From [Clostridium] aerotolerans DSM 5434 (GTDB lineage Bacteria > Bacillota > Clostridia > Lachnospirales > Lachnospiraceae): DNA of 64,000 nucleotides. Of the stretch, positions 53,977-63,447 are shown piece by piece; position 1 is the stretch's first letter; every line of letters begins with the position of its first letter. The stretch is taken from assembly GCF_000687555.1 (NCBI RefSeq), contig NZ_JHWJ01000010.1, positions 121,507 to 185,506 of the forward strand, in the 5' to 3' direction. The translations under genes were made by a program, and so were the position numbers. A model generated the notes under the pieces. The model saw only the letters and a list, made by a program, of their open reading frames with translations, was not told the origin of the DNA and did no database searches.

Positions 53977-55308
53977 ATGGAATTCATCAAAGGTGTGAAA
54001 GAAAAGGAAACAATCGGGATTTTAAAGGGCTTAACCGGGGAAAATGCAGGTAAGACCATTCGCATGGAAGGCAGCATCCATACCATTCGTGATATGGGAG
54101 ACGTGGCCTTTGTCATTCTTCGTAAGTCAGAAGGACTGGTACAGTGCGTGTATGAAGAGGGAAAGACAGCGACGCCTCTCAGTCAATTGAAAGAGGAATC
54201 AGCGGTCCGTGTTACTGGTGTGGTATCAGAAGAGAGCCGGGCGCCTCATGGATTTGAGCTGCGCTTAACAGAAATCGAGGTGTTATCTCAGCCTGCAGAG
54301 GTACTTCCTATCGCCATCAGCAAATGGAAATTAAATACCTCCCTTGAGACAAAGCTGTCTCTTCGCCCCATAACCTTAAGAAATCCTATGGAGCGGGCAA
54401 AATTCCGCATTCAGGAAGGAATCGTAAGAGGATTCCGTGATTTCCTCCATTTAGAAGGATTTACAGAAATCCGTACACCAAAGATCGTCGCCAGAGGAGC
54501 AGAAGGCGGATCTAACGTATTTAAACTGGACTATTTTAATAAAAAGGCAGAGCTTGGACAGAGCCCTCAGTTCTATAAGCAGACCATGGTCGGTGTTTAT
54601 GACCGGGTATTTGAAGTGGCTCCCGTATTCCGTGCGGAAAAGCACAATACCACAAGACACTTAAACGAATACACCAGCATGGACTTTGAGATGGGGTATA
54701 TCGACAGCTTTGAAGAGATCATGGAAATGGAAACAGGCATGCTTCAGTATACCTTTGACCTTCTAAAGAAAGAGTATGCCCAGGAATTAAAGATGCTTAA
54801 AACAGACCTTCCCGATGTATCAAACATCCCGGCAGTACGTTTTGATAAAGCAAAAGAACTGGTAGCTGAAAAGTATGACAGAAAGATCAAGAACCCATAC
54901 GATTTAGAGCCGGAAGAGGAAGTATTAATCGGTCGTTATTTTAAAGAGGAATACGGCAGTGATTTCGTATTCGTCACCCATTATCCATCAAAGAAGCGTC
55001 CCTTCTATGCCATGGAGGATCCGACTGATGACCGTTATACCTTAAGCTTTGACTTATTATTCCGTGGACTTGAAATAACGACCGGAGGACAGAGAATCCA
55101 TGATTATGAGACCATCATAAAAAAGATGGAAGCCAGAGGCATGAATCCAGAAGATATCTCTTCTTATCTCATGATCTTCCAGTATGGTATGCCGCCTCAC
55201 GGTGGCCTGGGAATCGGACTGGAGCGTCTTACCATGCGTCTTCTTGATGAGGCCAATGTAAGAGAGACTACCCTGTTCCCAAGAGACGTTACAAGACTGG
55301 AACCATAA
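53977..55308 (+). CDS. aspS: Aspartyl-tRNA synthetase, archaeal-type (probably non-discriminating)
   Basis: A 443-residue class II synthetase. An N-terminal OB-fold anticodon-binding domain (about 15-110) is followed by the catalytic domain with FRIQEGIVRGFRDFL (motif 1 region), FRAEKHNTTRHLNEY (motif 2) and GGLGIGLERLTMRLL (motif 3). It is shorter than the ~590-residue bacterial AspRS because it lacks the GAD insertion. The short type is often non-discriminating and charges Asp onto tRNA-Asn as well. Co-transcription with gatCAB and an AAC-type T-box supports that role. AAGGAG lies before the ATG. Confidence 0.92.
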   Translation: MEFIKGVKEKETIGILKGLTGENAGKTIRMEGSIHTIRDMGDVAFVILRKSEGLVQCVYEEGKTATPLSQLKEESAVRVTGVVSEESRAPHGFELRLTEIEVLSQPAEVLPIAISKWKLNTSLETKLSLRPITLRNPMERAKFRIQEGIVRGFRDFLHLEGFTEIRTPKIVARGAEGGSNVFKLDYFNKKAELGQSPQFYKQTMVGVYDRVFEVAPVFRAEKHNTTRHLNEYTSMDFEMGYIDSFEEIMEMETGMLQYTFDLLKKEYAQELKMLKTDLPDVSNIPAVRFDKAKELVAEKYDRKIKNPYDLEPEEEVLIGRYFKEEYGSDFVFVTHYPSKKRPFYAMEDPTDDRYTLSFDLLFRGLEITTGGQRIHDYETIIKKMEARGMNPEDISSYLMIFQYGMPPHGGLGIGLERLTMRLLDEANVRETTLFPRDVTRLEP

Positions 55309-55323
55309 AAGGAGGCAGAAGAA

Positions 55324-55617
55324 ATGGCACACATCATTGATGATGATATGATAGAATACGTTGGTATTTTAGCGAAGCTGGAATTAAGCGAGAAAGAGCG
55401 GGAAGATGCAAAGAAAGATATGGGCCGCATGCTTGATTATATTGATACCTTAAATGAACTTGATACCGACAGCGTGGAGCCCATGTCCCATGTATTTCCC
55501 GTCCATAACGTATTTCGTGAGGACGTGGTGGAAAATGGCGATGACAGAGATAACATCTTAAAGAATGCTCCCGAGAAAAAGGATGGGGCCTTTAAGGTAC
55601 CAAAAACAGTGGAATAG
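55324..55617 (+). CDS. gatC: Asp/Glu-tRNA amidotransferase subunit C
   Basis: A 97-residue small subunit that holds GatA and GatB together. The pattern [21 protein letters not shown] followed by [21 protein letters not shown] and FREDVV is characteristic. GGAGG lies before the ATG. It lies 15 bp after aspS and 11 bp before gatA. Confidence 0.95.
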   Translation: MAHIIDDDMIEYVGILAKLELSEKEREDAKKDMGRMLDYIDTLNELDTDSVEPMSHVFPVHNVFREDVVENGDDRDNILKNAPEKKDGAFKVPKTVE

Positions 55618-55628
55618 GAGGAAGGCAG

Positions 55629-57125
55629 ATGACAGAGAAAGAAATATTGTCCCTTACTGCGGTAGGGCTTGGAAAAAAGATAAAAAGCAAAGAAGTCACT
55701 GTTTTAGAGGCTGTAAAAGCAGTGCTTGGACAGATCCGTTCCATGGAGCCTGACTTAAACAGCTTTGTGACCGTAGATGAAGCATTTGCCTTAAGCCAGG
55801 CAGAAGCAGTGCAAAAGAAGATCGATGCCGGCGAGCTTACCGGTCCTCTGGCCGGAGTTCCCGTAGCAATTAAAGATAACATCTGCATTAAGGATATGAG
55901 GACCACCTGCAGCTCCAACATTCTATCTGATTTTGTACCCACCTATACGGCACAGGCAGTAGAGAATTTAATCGAGGCAGGAGCCATTATAATAGGAAAG
56001 ACAAATATGGATGAGTTCGCTATGGGAAGCACCACGGAGACCTCAGCCTTCGGACCAACAAAGAATCCCTGGAATCTTGAATACGTTCCCGGCGGCTCTT
56101 CCGGCGGCTCCTGTACTGCGGTCGCATCCGGGGAATGCTTTTATGCCCTTGGCTCTGATACAGGCGGCTCCATCAGACAGCCAGCCTCCTACTGCGGAGT
56201 AACAGGCTTAAAGCCTACCTACGGAACCATCTCCCGGTATGGACTCATTGCCTATGGCTCCTCTTTGGATCAGATAGGCCCGGTGGCAAAGGATGTAACA
56301 GACTGCGCGGCTATCTTAGAGGTTCTTGCCTCCCATGATAAAAAGGACAGCACCTCAGTGGATCGTAAGGACAATCACTTCATGGAGGCCCTGACGGAAG
56401 ATGTGAAGGGGCTTCGGGTTGGTATTCCAGCGGATTATCTGGGAGAAGGTCTTAACGAGGAAGTGAAGGAAGCTGTTTTAAAGGCTGCTAAGATTCTGGA
56501 GGAGAAGGGGGCAGTGGTGGAAACCTTTGACCTTGGAAGAGTAAAATACGCCATTCCGGCCTATTATGTCATTGCCTCTGCCGAAGCAAGCTCTAACTTA
56601 TCCCGGTTTGACGGAGTAAAATACGGCTACCGCGCCAAAGAGTACGAAGGACTTCACGGTATGTATAAAAAGAGCCGTTCTGAAGGCTTCGGAGCAGAAG
56701 TAAAGCGCCGTATCATGCTTGGTTCCTTTGTTTTAAGCTCTGGTTATTATGATGCATATTATATTAAAGCCTTAAAGACCAAAGCGCTGATTAAAAAGTC
56801 CTTTGATGAGGCTTTTGCGAAATACGATGTAATCCTGGGGCCAACGGCTCCTACCACAGCACCAAAGCTGAATGAAAGTCTCAGCGATTCCTTAAAGATG
56901 TATCTGGGAGATATCTATACCATTTCCGTAAACCTGGCAGGGCTTCCCGGACTTTCCATTCCATTTGGCACGGACCATAAGGGACTTCCCATTGGACTTC
57001 AGCTGATCGGTGACTGCTTTCAGGAGAAAAGTATCCTTCGTGCAGGCTATGCCCTAGAAGGGGAACACGGATATACCATGCCGGAACTGGCACTTAAGGC
57101 AATAAACGGAAGGGAGGAGAAGTAA
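55629..57125 (+). CDS. gatA: Asp/Glu-tRNA amidotransferase subunit A
   Basis: A 498-residue amidase-signature enzyme that releases ammonia from glutamine. The Ser-cisSer-Lys triad is visible: Lys82 in VAIKDN, the GGSSGGS loop (155-161) and nucleophile Ser181 in DTGGSIRQP. Length matches GatA. It channels ammonia to GatB, which amidates Asp-tRNA-Asn or Glu-tRNA-Gln. GGAGG precedes the ATG. Confidence 0.97.
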   Translation: MTEKEILSLTAVGLGKKIKSKEVTVLEAVKAVLGQIRSMEPDLNSFVTVDEAFALSQAEAVQKKIDAGELTGPLAGVPVAIKDNICIKDMRTTCSSNILSDFVPTYTAQAVENLIEAGAIIIGKTNMDEFAMGSTTETSAFGPTKNPWNLEYVPGGSSGGSCTAVASGECFYALGSDTGGSIRQPASYCGVTGLKPTYGTISRYGLIAYGSSLDQIGPVAKDVTDCAAILEVLASHDKKDSTSVDRKDNHFMEALTEDVKGLRVGIPADYLGEGLNEEVKEAVLKAAKILEEKGAVVETFDLGRVKYAIPAYYVIASAEASSNLSRFDGVKYGYRAKEYEGLHGMYKKSRSEGFGAEVKRRIMLGSFVLSSGYYDAYYIKALKTKALIKKSFDEAFAKYDVILGPTAPTTAPKLNESLSDSLKMYLGDIYTISVNLAGLPGLSIPFGTDHKGLPIGLQLIGDCFQEKSILRAGYALEGEHGYTMPELALKAINGREEK

Positions 57126-57126
57126 A

Positions 57127-58560
57127 ATGAGCAAACAGTATGAGACAGTCATTGGTCTGGAAGTTCACGTAGAGCTGGCGACCAAAACAAAAATCTTCTG
57201 CTCCTGCTCCACGGAATTCGGAGGAGCGCCCAATACCCATACATGTCCGGTTTGTACCGGTATGCCAGGATCTCTCCCTGTATTAAATAAGCAGGTCGTG
57301 GAATATGCCCTTGCAGTTGGCCTTGCAGCTAATTGTGAAATCAACCAGTATTGTAAATTTGACCGTAAGAATTATTTTTACCCGGATAACCCACAGAACT
57401 ATCAGATTTCTCAGCTTTATCTTCCCATCTGCCATGATGGATATGTGGAAATTGATACTCCGTCAGGGAAAAAGAAAATCGGTATCCACGAGATTCATAT
57501 GGAAGAGGATGCGGGTAAGCTGATTCATGATGAGTGGGAGGACTGCTCTTTGGTGGACTTTAACCGAAGCGGCGTTCCCCTCATTGAAATCGTTTCTGAG
57601 CCTGATATGAGAAGCGGAGAAGAGGTCATTGCCTATCTGGAGAAGTTAAGACTAATCATTCAGTATCTTGGCGCTTCTGACTGTAAGCTTCAGGAAGGCT
57701 CCATGAGAGCCGATGTAAACTTATCGATCCGTGAAGCTGGGGCAAAGGAATTCGGAACCAGAACGGAGATGAAGAATCTAAACTCCTTTAAAGCCATTGC
57801 AAGAGCCATTGAAGGAGAGAAAAAACGTCAGATTGAGCTCATTGAGGAAGGAAAACTGATTACTCAGGAGACCAGACGATGGGATGACAATAAGGAATCT
57901 TCTTATGCCATGCGTTCCAAAGAGGATGCCAAGGATTACCGCTATTTTCCGGACCCGGATCTTCCTCCTGTTCTCATCAGCGACGAGTGGATTTCTTCTA
58001 TTAAGGAGAGACAGCCAGAGCTGCGCACGGAGAAAATGGCACGTTATCAGGAAGACTTCAGCCTTTCTGAATACGACGCAGATATTATTACCGCTTCCAA
58101 GCATATCGCAGACATTTTTGAGGCGGTCACTGAGATCTGCAATAAGCCAAAAGAAGCCGCCAACTGGCTTATGGTGGAGGGCATGCGTCTGTTAAAAGAG
58201 CATGAGATGGAACCGGAAAATATGTGTTTTTCACCGGAAAACCTTGCAAAATTAATTCAGTTAGTAGATAATGGTACCATTAACCGTACCGTAGGTAAAG
58301 AAGTTTTTGAACGAATCTTTGCGGATAATGTCAATCCAGAGCAATATGTGGAAGAAAAAGGATTGAAAGTCGTAAATGATGAAGGGCAGCTTCGAGAGGC
58401 AATCCAGGGTATTATTGATGCAAATCCGCAGTCCGTAGAGGATTACCACAATGGAAAGGAAAAAGCCATGGGCTTTTTGGTCGGTCAGACCATGAGAGCC
58501 ATGAAAGGTAAGGCCGATCCAGCTTCCGTCAACCGGATTGTAAAGGAACTGCTTGGTTAA
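57127..58560 (+). CDS. gatB: Asp/Glu-tRNA amidotransferase subunit B
   Basis: A 477-residue subunit that activates the carboxyl group of misacylated tRNA and transfers ammonia to it. The start reads IGLEVHVELATKTKIFCSC with CPVCTGMPGSLPVLN; DFNRSGVPLIEIVSEPD and GSMRADVNLSIR form the kinase-like active site. A C-terminal YqeY-like tail domain (about 330-477) binds tRNA. It starts 1 bp after gatA and is followed by an aminotransferase gene. Confidence 0.97.
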   Translation: MSKQYETVIGLEVHVELATKTKIFCSCSTEFGGAPNTHTCPVCTGMPGSLPVLNKQVVEYALAVGLAANCEINQYCKFDRKNYFYPDNPQNYQISQLYLPICHDGYVEIDTPSGKKKIGIHEIHMEEDAGKLIHDEWEDCSLVDFNRSGVPLIEIVSEPDMRSGEEVIAYLEKLRLIIQYLGASDCKLQEGSMRADVNLSIREAGAKEFGTRTEMKNLNSFKAIARAIEGEKKRQIELIEEGKLITQETRRWDDNKESSYAMRSKEDAKDYRYFPDPDLPPVLISDEWISSIKERQPELRTEKMARYQEDFSLSEYDADIITASKHIADIFEAVTEICNKPKEAANWLMVEGMRLLKEHEMEPENMCFSPENLAKLIQLVDNGTINRTVGKEVFERIFADNVNPEQYVEEKGLKVVNDEGQLREAIQGIIDANPQSVEDYHNGKEKAMGFLVGQTMRAMKGKADPASVNRIVKELLG

Positions 58561-58591
58561 TGGAGTCTAAATGAGGAGGAGTAAGGAATCT

Positions 58592-59890
58592 ATGAAGCCG
58601 TATATTGAAATGACAAAGGAAGAGTTACTGGCGCTTAAAAAGGAACTTTCTGTACAGTACAAGGAGTTTCAGACAAAGGACTTAAGACTTGATATGTCAA
58701 GAGGAAAGCCCAGTACGGAACAGCTGGATATTTCCATGGGGATGATGGAGGTATTGGGCAGCGATGTGGACCTTACTTGTGAAGACGGCACTGACTGCCG
58801 CAATTACGGGGTTCTTGACGGGATTAAGGAGGCGAAAGAGCTTCTTGCAGATATGATGGAGGTAGCTCCAGACTACATCATCATTTACGGCAATTCCAGC
58901 TTAAATGTCATGTATGATACGGTTTCCCGCTCCATGACCCACGGAGTTATGGGAAGTACGCCCTGGTGTAAGCTGGATAAGGTGAAGTTTTTATGCCCGG
59001 TTCCCGGCTATGACAGACATTTCGCCATAACCGAGTACTTTGGCATTGAGATGATCAACGTGCCCATGACACCTGACGGACCTGATATGGATATGGTAGA
59101 GGAGCTTGTGGCTAACGATGATGCCATTAAAGGAATCTGGTGTGTGCCTAAATATTCAAACCCTCAGGGAATTTCCTATTCCGATGAAACCGTACGAAGA
59201 TTTGCCCGCTTAAAACCGGCGGCCAAGGACTTCCGTATCTATTGGGATAATGCCTACACCATCCATCATTTATACGACCATGACCAGGATCATCTCATTG
59301 AGATTCTGGCAGAATGTAAGAGAGCAGGCAATTCAGATCTTGTATATAAATTTGCTTCAACCTCTAAGGTCAGCTTCCCAGGCTCAGGCATTGCAGCCAT
59401 TGCAGCCAGCCAGAACAACCTGGTAGATATCAAGAAGCAGTTAAAGATCCAGACCATTGGACACGATAAGGTGAACCAGCTTCGCCACGTACGGTATTTC
59501 GGTGATATTCATGGCATGGTAGAGCATATGAGAAAGCATGCTGATATCATCCGCCCTAAATTTGAGACCGTGATTAATACCCTGGAACAGGAGCTTGGAG
59601 GACTTGGCATCGGTGAATGGACCAAACCAAAGGGAGGCTATTTCATTTCCTTTGATTCCTTAAACGGATGTGCGAAGGCTATCGTTACCAAATGTAAAAA
59701 ATCCGGACTTATCATGACAGGGGCAGGAGCTACCTATCCATATGGAAAGGACCCTAATGACAGCAATATAAGAATCGCACCGTCTTACCCGACCTTAAGC
59801 GATATGGTGCTGGCTATGAGGTTATTTACCCTTTGTGTGAAGATGGTAAGCATCGATAAGATTCTGGCTGATAAAAAGGATAAAGAATAA
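58592..59890 (+). CDS. PLP-dependent aminotransferase (MocR-like aminotransferase family, probable aspartate aminotransferase)
   Basis: A 432-residue fold-type I enzyme. RLDMSRGKPSTEQLD, GNSSLNVMYDT, a WCVPKYSNPQG block and the PLP-binding lysine in FASTSKVSFPGSG are visible. It belongs to the family annotated as Aminotran_MocR, which includes atypical aspartate aminotransferases. The ATG at 58592 follows AAGGAATCT and AGGAGG; an in-frame ATG at 58571 would translate the AGGAGG site. It lies 31 bp after gatB, apparently in the operon, so it could link aspartate supply to Asn-tRNA synthesis. Confidence 0.88.
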   Translation: MKPYIEMTKEELLALKKELSVQYKEFQTKDLRLDMSRGKPSTEQLDISMGMMEVLGSDVDLTCEDGTDCRNYGVLDGIKEAKELLADMMEVAPDYIIIYGNSSLNVMYDTVSRSMTHGVMGSTPWCKLDKVKFLCPVPGYDRHFAITEYFGIEMINVPMTPDGPDMDMVEELVANDDAIKGIWCVPKYSNPQGISYSDETVRRFARLKPAAKDFRIYWDNAYTIHHLYDHDQDHLIEILAECKRAGNSDLVYKFASTSKVSFPGSGIAAIAASQNNLVDIKKQLKIQTIGHDKVNQLRHVRYFGDIHGMVEHMRKHADIIRPKFETVINTLEQELGGLGIGEWTKPKGGYFISFDSLNGCAKAIVTKCKKSGLIMTGAGATYPYGKDPNDSNIRIAPSYPTLSDMVLAMRLFTLCVKMVSIDKILADKKDKE

Positions 59891-59903
59891 ATAGAAGTGT
59901 ATG

Positions 59904-59958
59904 AAAAAACGTGAGCCCTGAATGGTTATTAACCATCAAGGGCTCACGTTTTTTTATT
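59904..59958 (+). terminator. Intrinsic terminator of the aspS-gatCAB operon
   Basis: ACGTGAGCCCT/AGGGCTCACGT outer stem with an inner ATGGTT/AACCAT stem, flanked by A and T tracts on either side, so it can act in both directions. It lies between the aminotransferase gene and the convergent LysR gene. Confidence 0.92.
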
Positions 59959-59968
59959 CTAATCCAGA

Positions 59969-60847
59969 TTATTCGAACAATACAAGGTTGATAAATGCCT
60001 GGAAGGATTCGGTCTGGAACTTGTCCTTTTGAAATACCACATGATTCATGCAGCTGATATTAAAGTCTTTTACTTCAACCTCAACAATCTCACCAAGGCG
60101 TATGGATTCGTCCGCAAAGATCCTGGGTACCACACCGATTCCAATGTTTTCTTTTACTGCCTGTAATATCACATCGGAATTCGTACTGGTCCAAAGAGGC
60201 TCTGCAGAAAGATTATTAAGGGCAAGAGCGTAATCAAAGGTATCCCTGATGGTACAGCCAGCTTCCCTTAAGAGAAGCGGTTCCTTCATCAGTGCCTCTA
60301 AGGACACAGGCTGGTCACCTGGTTTTGCCAGAGAATGACTTGGGGCACAGATCACGGCCAGGGGATAGGAGGAAAATGGGATCTTTTCCAGCTGCTCATC
60401 GGGAATGACGCCTTCCACAAGGCCGATGTCCAGTTCATTTTTCAAAAGCTTCCCTGTAATTTCCTGGGAGTTTGATACGGTTACTTTTAACTGGATATCC
60501 GGGTTTGAAACTGCAAAACGGGAGACCGCCCCTGGAAGTAAATAACTGGCCAGAGTCACGCAGGAGCCAATTCGCAATGGCGCATTCAGATGAAGAGTTC
60601 CTGAGTAGTTTTCAAGATCCTGGTAAAGTTCCAGAAGGGGTATGACCTTAGACAAATAAAATTTACCATTCTCGTTGATTACCACCCTTCTGGACACCCG
60701 GTCAAATAAGGGAGAACCAACGGATTCCTCCAGTTCATTAATGGCGTGGGAGACGGCAGGCTGGGTCATGGACAGCGCCTTGGCTGCTCCAGTAATGCTG
60801 CCTTCTTCGCACACCGTTTTAAAGATCGTAAGATGTCTTAAGTTCAT
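59969..60847 (-). CDS. LysR-family transcriptional regulator
   Basis: A 292-residue regulator. The N-terminal winged helix (about 1-60) reads MNLRHLTIFKTVCEEGSITGAAKALSMTQPAVSHAI, the typical LysR start. The remainder is a two-lobed effector-binding domain with LRIGSC and LDIGLVEG. The GGAAGGAAT site precedes the ATG. No divergent target gene is present, only the GNAT gene in the same direction upstream. The effector is unknown. Confidence 0.92.
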   Translation of the reverse strand: MNLRHLTIFKTVCEEGSITGAAKALSMTQPAVSHAINELEESVGSPLFDRVSRRVVINENGKFYLSKVIPLLELYQDLENYSGTLHLNAPLRIGSCVTLASYLLPGAVSRFAVSNPDIQLKVTVSNSQEITGKLLKNELDIGLVEGVIPDEQLEKIPFSSYPLAVICAPSHSLAKPGDQPVSLEALMKEPLLLREAGCTIRDTFDYALALNNLSAEPLWTSTNSDVILQAVKENIGIGVVPRIFADESIRLGEIVEVEVKDFNISCMNHVVFQKDKFQTESFQAFINLVLFE

Positions 60848-60878
60848 GTTTGTATTCCTTCCATTACCAACGTGTTAT

Positions 60879-60900
60879 ATGATAGTTTACATTATATCAT
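60879..60900. promoter_or_regulatory. Inverted repeat upstream of the LysR gene (possible autoregulation site)
   Basis: ATGATA and TATCAT are separated by 10 bp, 32 bp upstream of the LysR start codon. LysR proteins often bind such interrupted dyads near their own promoter. The half-sites are A-T rich and the match could be chance. Confidence 0.35.
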
Positions 60901-60946
60901 TTTGATAATGGTATGAATAGAGTTTTGGAAAAAAATGTCGAAAAAA

Positions 60947-61495
60947 TTATAGGCTCAGCATCATTAAATATTCTGTGGCATAGGTGCCGTCCCGGTATTT
61001 AAATCCATGCTTTCTGGTTCCGTAAAGCTCAAAGCCAAATTTGGTGTAGAGAGCCAGACCGCGTTCATTTTCACTCACTACCTCCAGCTCAAGCTGCTCA
61101 TATCCCATTTCCAGGGCACCGTTTATGAGAGAAGACATGAGATGAGAACCGATTCCAAGGCCCCAATAATTCCGGATGATGGAGATTCCAAAGGAAGCTC
61201 TGTGAGCATAGCGCTGATGAGGAGCGATGGAGGTGATACCGGCATTTGCTACGAGATGTCCATGAACGATGGCACATAGCATTAAGTCCTTTTTACTTCT
61301 TAGGCAGTTTTGTAAAAATTGCTGCTCCTGAGGGATTGTAATATCAATTTCATCGGCATATCTGGAAAGGAAATCTGTTTCTTCCGATGCGGTAGACATC
61401 AGATGAAGCATGGCTGTGGCGTCTTCCGGCCCAGGGCTTTTTATGATACAGGGAAGTCCATTCTTTAGTATAACCTCTTTGGGTTTATATCTCAT
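60947..61495 (-). CDS. GNAT-family N-acetyltransferase
   Basis: A 182-residue acetyltransferase using acetyl-CoA. FGISIIRNYWGLGIGSHLMSSLI is the acetyl-CoA-binding motif A, and LELEVVSENERGLALYTKFGFELYGTRKH is motif B. The start at 61495 has GGAGG seven bases upstream; a longer reading from 61528 would run through that site. The substrate is unknown; the RimI/RimJ-like pattern is broad. It lies downstream of icd in the same direction. Confidence 0.88.
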   Translation of the reverse strand: MRYKPKEVILKNGLPCIIKSPGPEDATAMLHLMSTASEETDFLSRYADEIDITIPQEQQFLQNCLRSKKDLMLCAIVHGHLVANAGITSIAPHQRYAHRASFGISIIRNYWGLGIGSHLMSSLINGALEMGYEQLELEVVSENERGLALYTKFGFELYGTRKHGFKYRDGTYATEYLMMLSL

Positions 61496-61514
61496 GATAT
61501 TTCCTCCTGAAAGG

Positions 61515-61556
61515 GAAAGAGAAAGCAACGGGTACGCAGCTTTCTCTTTCTATGTT
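61515..61556 (-). terminator. Hairpin between icd and the GNAT gene
   Basis: GAAAGAGAAAGC/GCTTTCTCTTTC, a perfect 12-bp stem with a 12-nt loop. On the minus strand the stem itself ends in CTCTTTC followed by CCTTTC, so it is a likely terminator or attenuator of icd transcription. Confidence 0.65.
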
Positions 61557-61577
61557 TTAATTCAAAGCCAGATAATC

Positions 61578-62774
61578 TTACAGACGCTTTGCAATGGCTT
61601 TGATAAAATCTTCGCTGTTTAAAACAGTTGGGTTAGAAATGGTGGTAATAAGAGCAAGATCCTTTGTCATCTCACCAGCTTCAATGGTATCAATGGTGGC
61701 TTTTTCAAGCTTATCGGCAAAAGCGGCCAGCTCGTTGTTGCCATCAAGCTCTCCACGCTTTCTTAAAGCACCGGTCCAGGCAAAAATGGTTGCCACAGAG
61801 TTTGTGGAGGTCTCCTGGCCCTTTAAGTGATTGTAGTAATGACGCTGAACCGTTCCGTGTGCTGCTTCATACTCGAAGTCTCCTTCTGGGGAAACAAGAA
61901 CAGAAGTCATCATGGCAAGAGAACCAAAAGCAGATGAAATCATGTCACTCATAACGTCCCCGTCGTAATTTTTACAAGCCCAGATGTATCCGCCTTCTGA
62001 TTTCATAACACGAGCGACTGCATCGTCAATTAAGGTATAGAAATATGTAATGCCTGCTTCTTTAAATTTATCTTCATACTCTGCTTCAAAGATCTCCTGG
62101 AAGATATCCTTAAAGGTATGATCATACTTTTTGGAAATGGTATCCTTGGTAGAGAACCATAAGTCCTGCTTAATATCAAGAGCATAACTAAAGCAGCTCT
62201 TTGCAAAGCTTTCGATGGAATCGTTTAAGTTATGCATACCCTGGGTGATGCCTGCGCCCTTAAAGGTATGAACGAGCTCTCTTGTTTCTGTTCCATCCTC
62301 TCCGGTGTATACAAGCTCTACTTTACCGGCACCTGGAATCTTCAGCTCAGAACCCTTATAAACATCTCCGTAAGCGTGTCTTGCAATTGTAATTGGCTTT
62401 TTCCAGTTCTTCACACATGGATCAATTCCCTTGACAACAATAGGAGCGCGGAATACAGTACCGTCCAAAATGGCACGGATGGTGCCGTTGGGACTTTTCC
62501 ACATTTCCTTCAGGCTATATTCTTTTACCCGGTCCGCATTGGGGGTGATGGTGGCACATTTTACAGCGACCTTATATTTCTTTGTGGCATTGGCTGAGTC
62601 AATGGTTACCTGATCGTCTGTTTCGTCCCGGTAAGCAAGTCCCAGATCATAATACTCCGTCTTTAAATCGATGTATGGGAGTAAAAGATTATCCTTGATC
62701 ATCTGCCAGAGAATACGGGTCATCTCATCTCCATCCATTTCAACAATGGGGGTCGTCATTTTTATCTTATCCAT
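61578..62774 (-). CDS. icd: NADP-dependent isocitrate dehydrogenase
   Basis: A 398-residue enzyme that oxidises isocitrate to 2-oxoglutarate. It is the eukaryote-like (subfamily II) type, starting [20 protein letters not shown]; substrate-binding SPNGTIR, the [13 protein letters not shown] metal site and [11 protein letters not shown] are visible. The GTAGGAGG site precedes the ATG. It would supply 2-oxoglutarate for glutamate in an organism with a partial citrate cycle. Confidence 0.96.
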   Translation of the reverse strand: MDKIKMTTPIVEMDGDEMTRILWQMIKDNLLLPYIDLKTEYYDLGLAYRDETDDQVTIDSANATKKYKVAVKCATITPNADRVKEYSLKEMWKSPNGTIRAILDGTVFRAPIVVKGIDPCVKNWKKPITIARHAYGDVYKGSELKIPGAGKVELVYTGEDGTETRELVHTFKGAGITQGMHNLNDSIESFAKSCFSYALDIKQDLWFSTKDTISKKYDHTFKDIFQEIFEAEYEDKFKEAGITYFYTLIDDAVARVMKSEGGYIWACKNYDGDVMSDMISSAFGSLAMMTSVLVSPEGDFEYEAAHGTVQRHYYNHLKGQETSTNSVATIFAWTGALRKRGELDGNNELAAFADKLEKATIDTIEAGEMTKDLALITTISNPTVLNSEDFIKAIAKRL

Positions 62775-62811
62775 GTGTTTGTCCTCCTACGAAATGTTCA
62801 TATTTTGCTAT

Positions 62812-62840
62812 AGTATACGACATAAATTCAATTCGCACAA
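62812..62840 (-). promoter_or_regulatory. Promoter of icd
   Basis: On the minus strand, TTGTGC (62840-62835), 17-bp spacer, TATACT (62817-62812), about 40 bp before the icd start codon. Confidence 0.65.
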
Positions 62841-62845
62841 GACTG

Positions 62846-63265
62846 CTATGTAAATTTATTCATCCATTTTTGTATATTATACACAGTCTGAGGATTCATG
62901 AAATGCTCCACCTTTTCCACCTGCTCCAGCTCATCGGTATTTTGATTGATAAAGCAGAAAAAACGGTGAAGAACATCGTGGCGGAAGAGAAGATATTCTC
63001 CTAGCTGCATTCCATCCTCTGTCAGGGAAACAGCACCGTATTTTTCAAACCCCACTAATCCCTGTTCCTTTAGGTTACCTGCCATTTTAGAAGCTGAGGA
63101 GGGCTTTACATGAAGGCATTCGGCAAGCTCCTTGATACGGACAGGTTGCCCGTCGTGATGAAGCCTGCAGATCATTTCCAGATAATCTTCCATAGAGGAG
63201 GTGATTTTTGTCTGCTCTAAAAGGGAGTAGCCTTTCAGCGTATAGAAATTTTCAGCTCCGTTCAT
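62846..63265 (-). CDS. DtxR/MntR-family metal-dependent repressor
   Basis: A 139-residue repressor. The N-terminal winged helix (about 20-85) with SSMEDYLEMICRL and CLHVKPSSASKMAGNLKEQGLV is followed by a dimerisation and metal-binding domain with RHDVLHRFF and EQVEKVEHFM. The short length without an SH3-like domain resembles MntR. It is divergent from feoAB, so it probably controls Fe2+ uptake, or Mn2+. GGAGACGCC precedes the ATG. Confidence 0.88.
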   Translation of the reverse strand: MNGAENFYTLKGYSLLEQTKITSSMEDYLEMICRLHHDGQPVRIKELAECLHVKPSSASKMAGNLKEQGLVGFEKYGAVSLTEDGMQLGEYLLFRHDVLHRFFCFINQNTDELEQVEKVEHFMNPQTVYNIQKWMNKFT

Positions 63266-63281
63266 GCTGGCGTCTCCTTTG

Positions 63282-63304
63282 AGATATAATCATAGTTCAT
63301 ATCT
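63282..63304. promoter_or_regulatory. Possible operator between the DtxR-type gene and feoA
   Basis: AGATAT and ATATCT separated by 11 bp lie in the divergent gap just upstream of the repressor gene. A metal-repressor site is plausible here, but the dyad is short and A-T rich. Confidence 0.3.
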
Positions 63305-63447
63305 ATTCCCCATGGGACAGTTGTATGAATCCAGGGACATGAAAAAACCATGATAAAATCGTTGGAACCAGTTTTTATTTCTTTGCATATGTTAGGATAT
63401 GGAAACATTGCAGGTAATTTTAGAATGAAGTGCGGAGGTAAGAAACA

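Noticed and set aside
62232..62597. 121-codon plus-strand frame within icd
   Set aside because: Antisense shadow of a fully recognisable icd gene with no ribosome site.
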